Below are positions 51,921-52,891 of a DNA stretch of 52,891 nt, one piece after another. The notes under the pieces are model-generated. The model had not been told where the DNA came from and ran no database searches. It was given only the letters and a program-made list of their open reading frames with translations. The first letter of the stretch is position 1; the number at the start of each line of letters is the position of its first letter. The stretch is from Ardenticatenaceae bacterium (GTDB lineage: Bacteria; Chloroflexota; Anaerolineae; Promineifilales; Promineifilaceae), in contig JASJCR010000035.1 of NCBI GenBank assembly GCA_030065875.1, positions 1-52,891 of the forward strand, in the 5' to 3' direction. Both the position numbers and the translations under genes were made by a program.

Positions 51921-52891
51921 TTAAAACAGGGAAAGGAGGCTGTCCATCAGGTGGCCGGCCGTGACCTCAAAGCCAACATGGTGAATAAACGAGGCCTGCA
52001 GAGCGCGGTCAACCACGGCATCCAAATATTGACGATCTATATCCGCTTCGAGGCCCATCTCGCTCAAGCTGACCGGCAATCCAATCTTCTTGAAGAAGGT
52101 CATCATGTCGTCCAGCTCCTGCTGATTCCGGGTTAACGTCAGCTGGGCCAAAATGCCAATGCCCACCAGCTCGCCGTGCATATAATTGTCTCGCACGGCC
52201 GGAATGATCGTTAAGCCACCGGCGACGGCGTGCGCGGCCGCCAGCCCCCCGCTTTCAAAGCCGATGCCGCTGATTAAGGTGTTGATTTCCACGACCAGCT
52301 CCACCGCCTCAGTGATTTGACCCTGGTTAACCGCGTCTACCGCGGCCGGGCCGTGCTCCAACAGCGCCTTATACCCCGCTTCAGCGACGGCAATCGTCGT
52401 TAGATTGGGCCGGCCGCCAACAACCGTGCGTGCCTCTGGATGGTCAAAACACGCTTTCGCCTCAAACCAGGTGGCTAGCGCATCCCCGATTCCGGCGGCC
52501 AGCATGCGCGCCGGCGCTTTGGCAATGATGGCGGTGTCGACCACCACAACAGCGGGACTGTGAGGATAATACTCGCCGCCGTCCGCTACTCCGTCCGGCC
52601 GGTACATAACCGACACGGCCGAGCAGGGGGCATCGGTCGAAGCGATCGTTGGGCAGGTCACCACGGGGATACCCAACCGGTACGCCACGCCTTTACCGGC
52701 ATCGAGGCATTTTCCCCCGCCAACCGCCACGAGACAATCCAGTTCACGGTGCTGCTTTTGGAGTGAAGCGGCCGCTCGATCCACTTCTTCAAATGAGCAT
52801 TCCCCGCGGAAATATTCGATATAGGGAGTGATTTTTTCACCGGTCAGCGCGGTTAAAAGCGGTCCACCGACCCGCTTCATCCCGCCGGGGG
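51921..52891 (-). CDS. gldA: glycerol dehydrogenase-like iron/zinc-containing alcohol dehydrogenase (partial, 5' end outside)
   Basis: The frame runs off the window edge, so roughly the first 45 residues of the usual ~365 are missing. The visible part has the NAD-binding GGGKCLDAGKGVA motif, the strongly diagnostic CPTIASTDAPCSAVSV, and the three zinc ligands in AGIGDALATWFEA (Asp), GGLAAAHAVAGG (His) and YMHGELVGIG (His). It oxidises glycerol or related diols with NAD+ in the cytosol. The in-frame Met at 52880 is internal, not the start. The gene is convergent with nothing in the window; repeat R7 follows it. Confidence 0.9.
   Translation of the reverse strand, partial: PGGMKRVGGPLLTALTGEKITPYIEYFRGECSFEEVDRAAASLQKQHRELDCLVAVGGGKCLDAGKGVAYRLGIPVVTCPTIASTDAPCSAVSVMYRPDGVADGGEYYPHSPAVVVVDTAIIAKAPARMLAAGIGDALATWFEAKACFDHPEARTVVGGRPNLTTIAVAEAGYKALLEHGPAAVDAVNQGQITEAVELVVEINTLISGIGFESGGLAAAHAVAGGLTIIPAVRDNYMHGELVGIGILAQLTLTRNQQELDDMMTFFKKIGLPVSLSEMGLEADIDRQYLDAVVDRALQASFIHHVGFEVTAGHLMDSLLSLF

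Noticed and set aside
52658..52880. Internal Met at 52880 as the true start of the glycerol dehydrogenase
   Set aside because: The frame stays open to the window edge and the protein would lack its N-terminal strand and helix, so the start lies outside.
1..52891. CRISPR array
   Set aside because: The recurring ATCTGCG-type repeats are dispersed kilobases apart, not spaced at regular 60-75 base intervals.
1..52891. tRNA or rRNA genes
   Set aside because: No cloverleaf with a T-loop (GGTTCGAATCC-like) ending or rRNA-conserved block was found by eye on either strand.

Overview
The window is mid-GC bacterial DNA (about 53-56 % by eye) with no rRNA, tRNA, CRISPR array or transposase that I can see. 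Several traits point to the phylum Chloroflexota (Anaerolineae/Promineifilum/Caldilinea-like). These are a very long BTAD/NB-ARC/TPR regulator, secreted proteins with Pro/Thr linkers and an F/Y-L-P-x-I motif, TPR-CHAT proteins, an archaeal-style Hdr-Mvh cluster, and dense short intergenic palindromic repeats. The taxonomic assignment is an inference from gene content; no marker gene is present.

Layout. 96-3769: a small membrane protein, a two-gene DNA-repair operon (divergent Fpg/Nei-like protein plus AlkD-like glycosylase), a VOC-like protein and a membrane protein. 3901-6215: a metalloid-resistance-like group (CxxC mini-thioredoxin, ArsP/DUF318 permease, ArsR repressor) and a flavin-type PPOX protein. 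6219-11794: a DUF4386-like membrane protein, an AraC regulator, a toroid-like protein, an M28 peptidase and an EEP-family phosphodiesterase. 12186-13695: a degraded gene end and a membrane-anchored thermonuclease with a lamin-tail domain. 14087-16284: a TrkA/TrkH potassium uptake pair. 16378-24233: a giant BTAD regulator, a 68-aa partner ORF and a 1391-aa secreted beta-propeller protein.

24875-31918 is one tightly packed operon, hdrC-hdrB-hdrA-mvhD-mvhG-mvhA-protease. It encodes a group 3c [NiFe]-hydrogenase/heterodisulfide-reductase-like complex, of the type that bifurcates electrons from H2 to ferredoxin and a second acceptor. A stand-alone cyclic-nucleotide-binding-domain protein follows. 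32660-34480 (minus strand) is a secreted plant-type LRR protein.

34988-40577 is, in my view, the most interesting block. It holds an ECF sigma factor, a zinc-less anti-sigma-like protein, a TPR-CHAT caspase-like protease with an intact His/Cys dyad, and an exported subtilase with a poly-Asp N-terminus. It looks like a protease-gated sigma-factor circuit and recalls the sigma/TPR-CHAT logic of type III-E CRISPR loci, but with no CRISPR nearby.

40880-52891 (all minus strand) holds a secreted protein of five PPC-like repeats, an OmpR-type two-component system, a DUF418 membrane protein, a MacAB-like efflux operon with two adaptors, and a partial glycerol dehydrogenase. Two of these minus-strand promoters share three 11-bp-spaced heptamers, a plausible operator for the two-component response regulator.

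At least seven copies of an imperfect palindromic element with terminal inverted repeats (consensus TTAGGTnrTTTACAAAAA) sit in the intergenic regions. Three of them supply the stop codon of the adjoining gene. The hexamer CGGCCG is strongly over-represented throughout.
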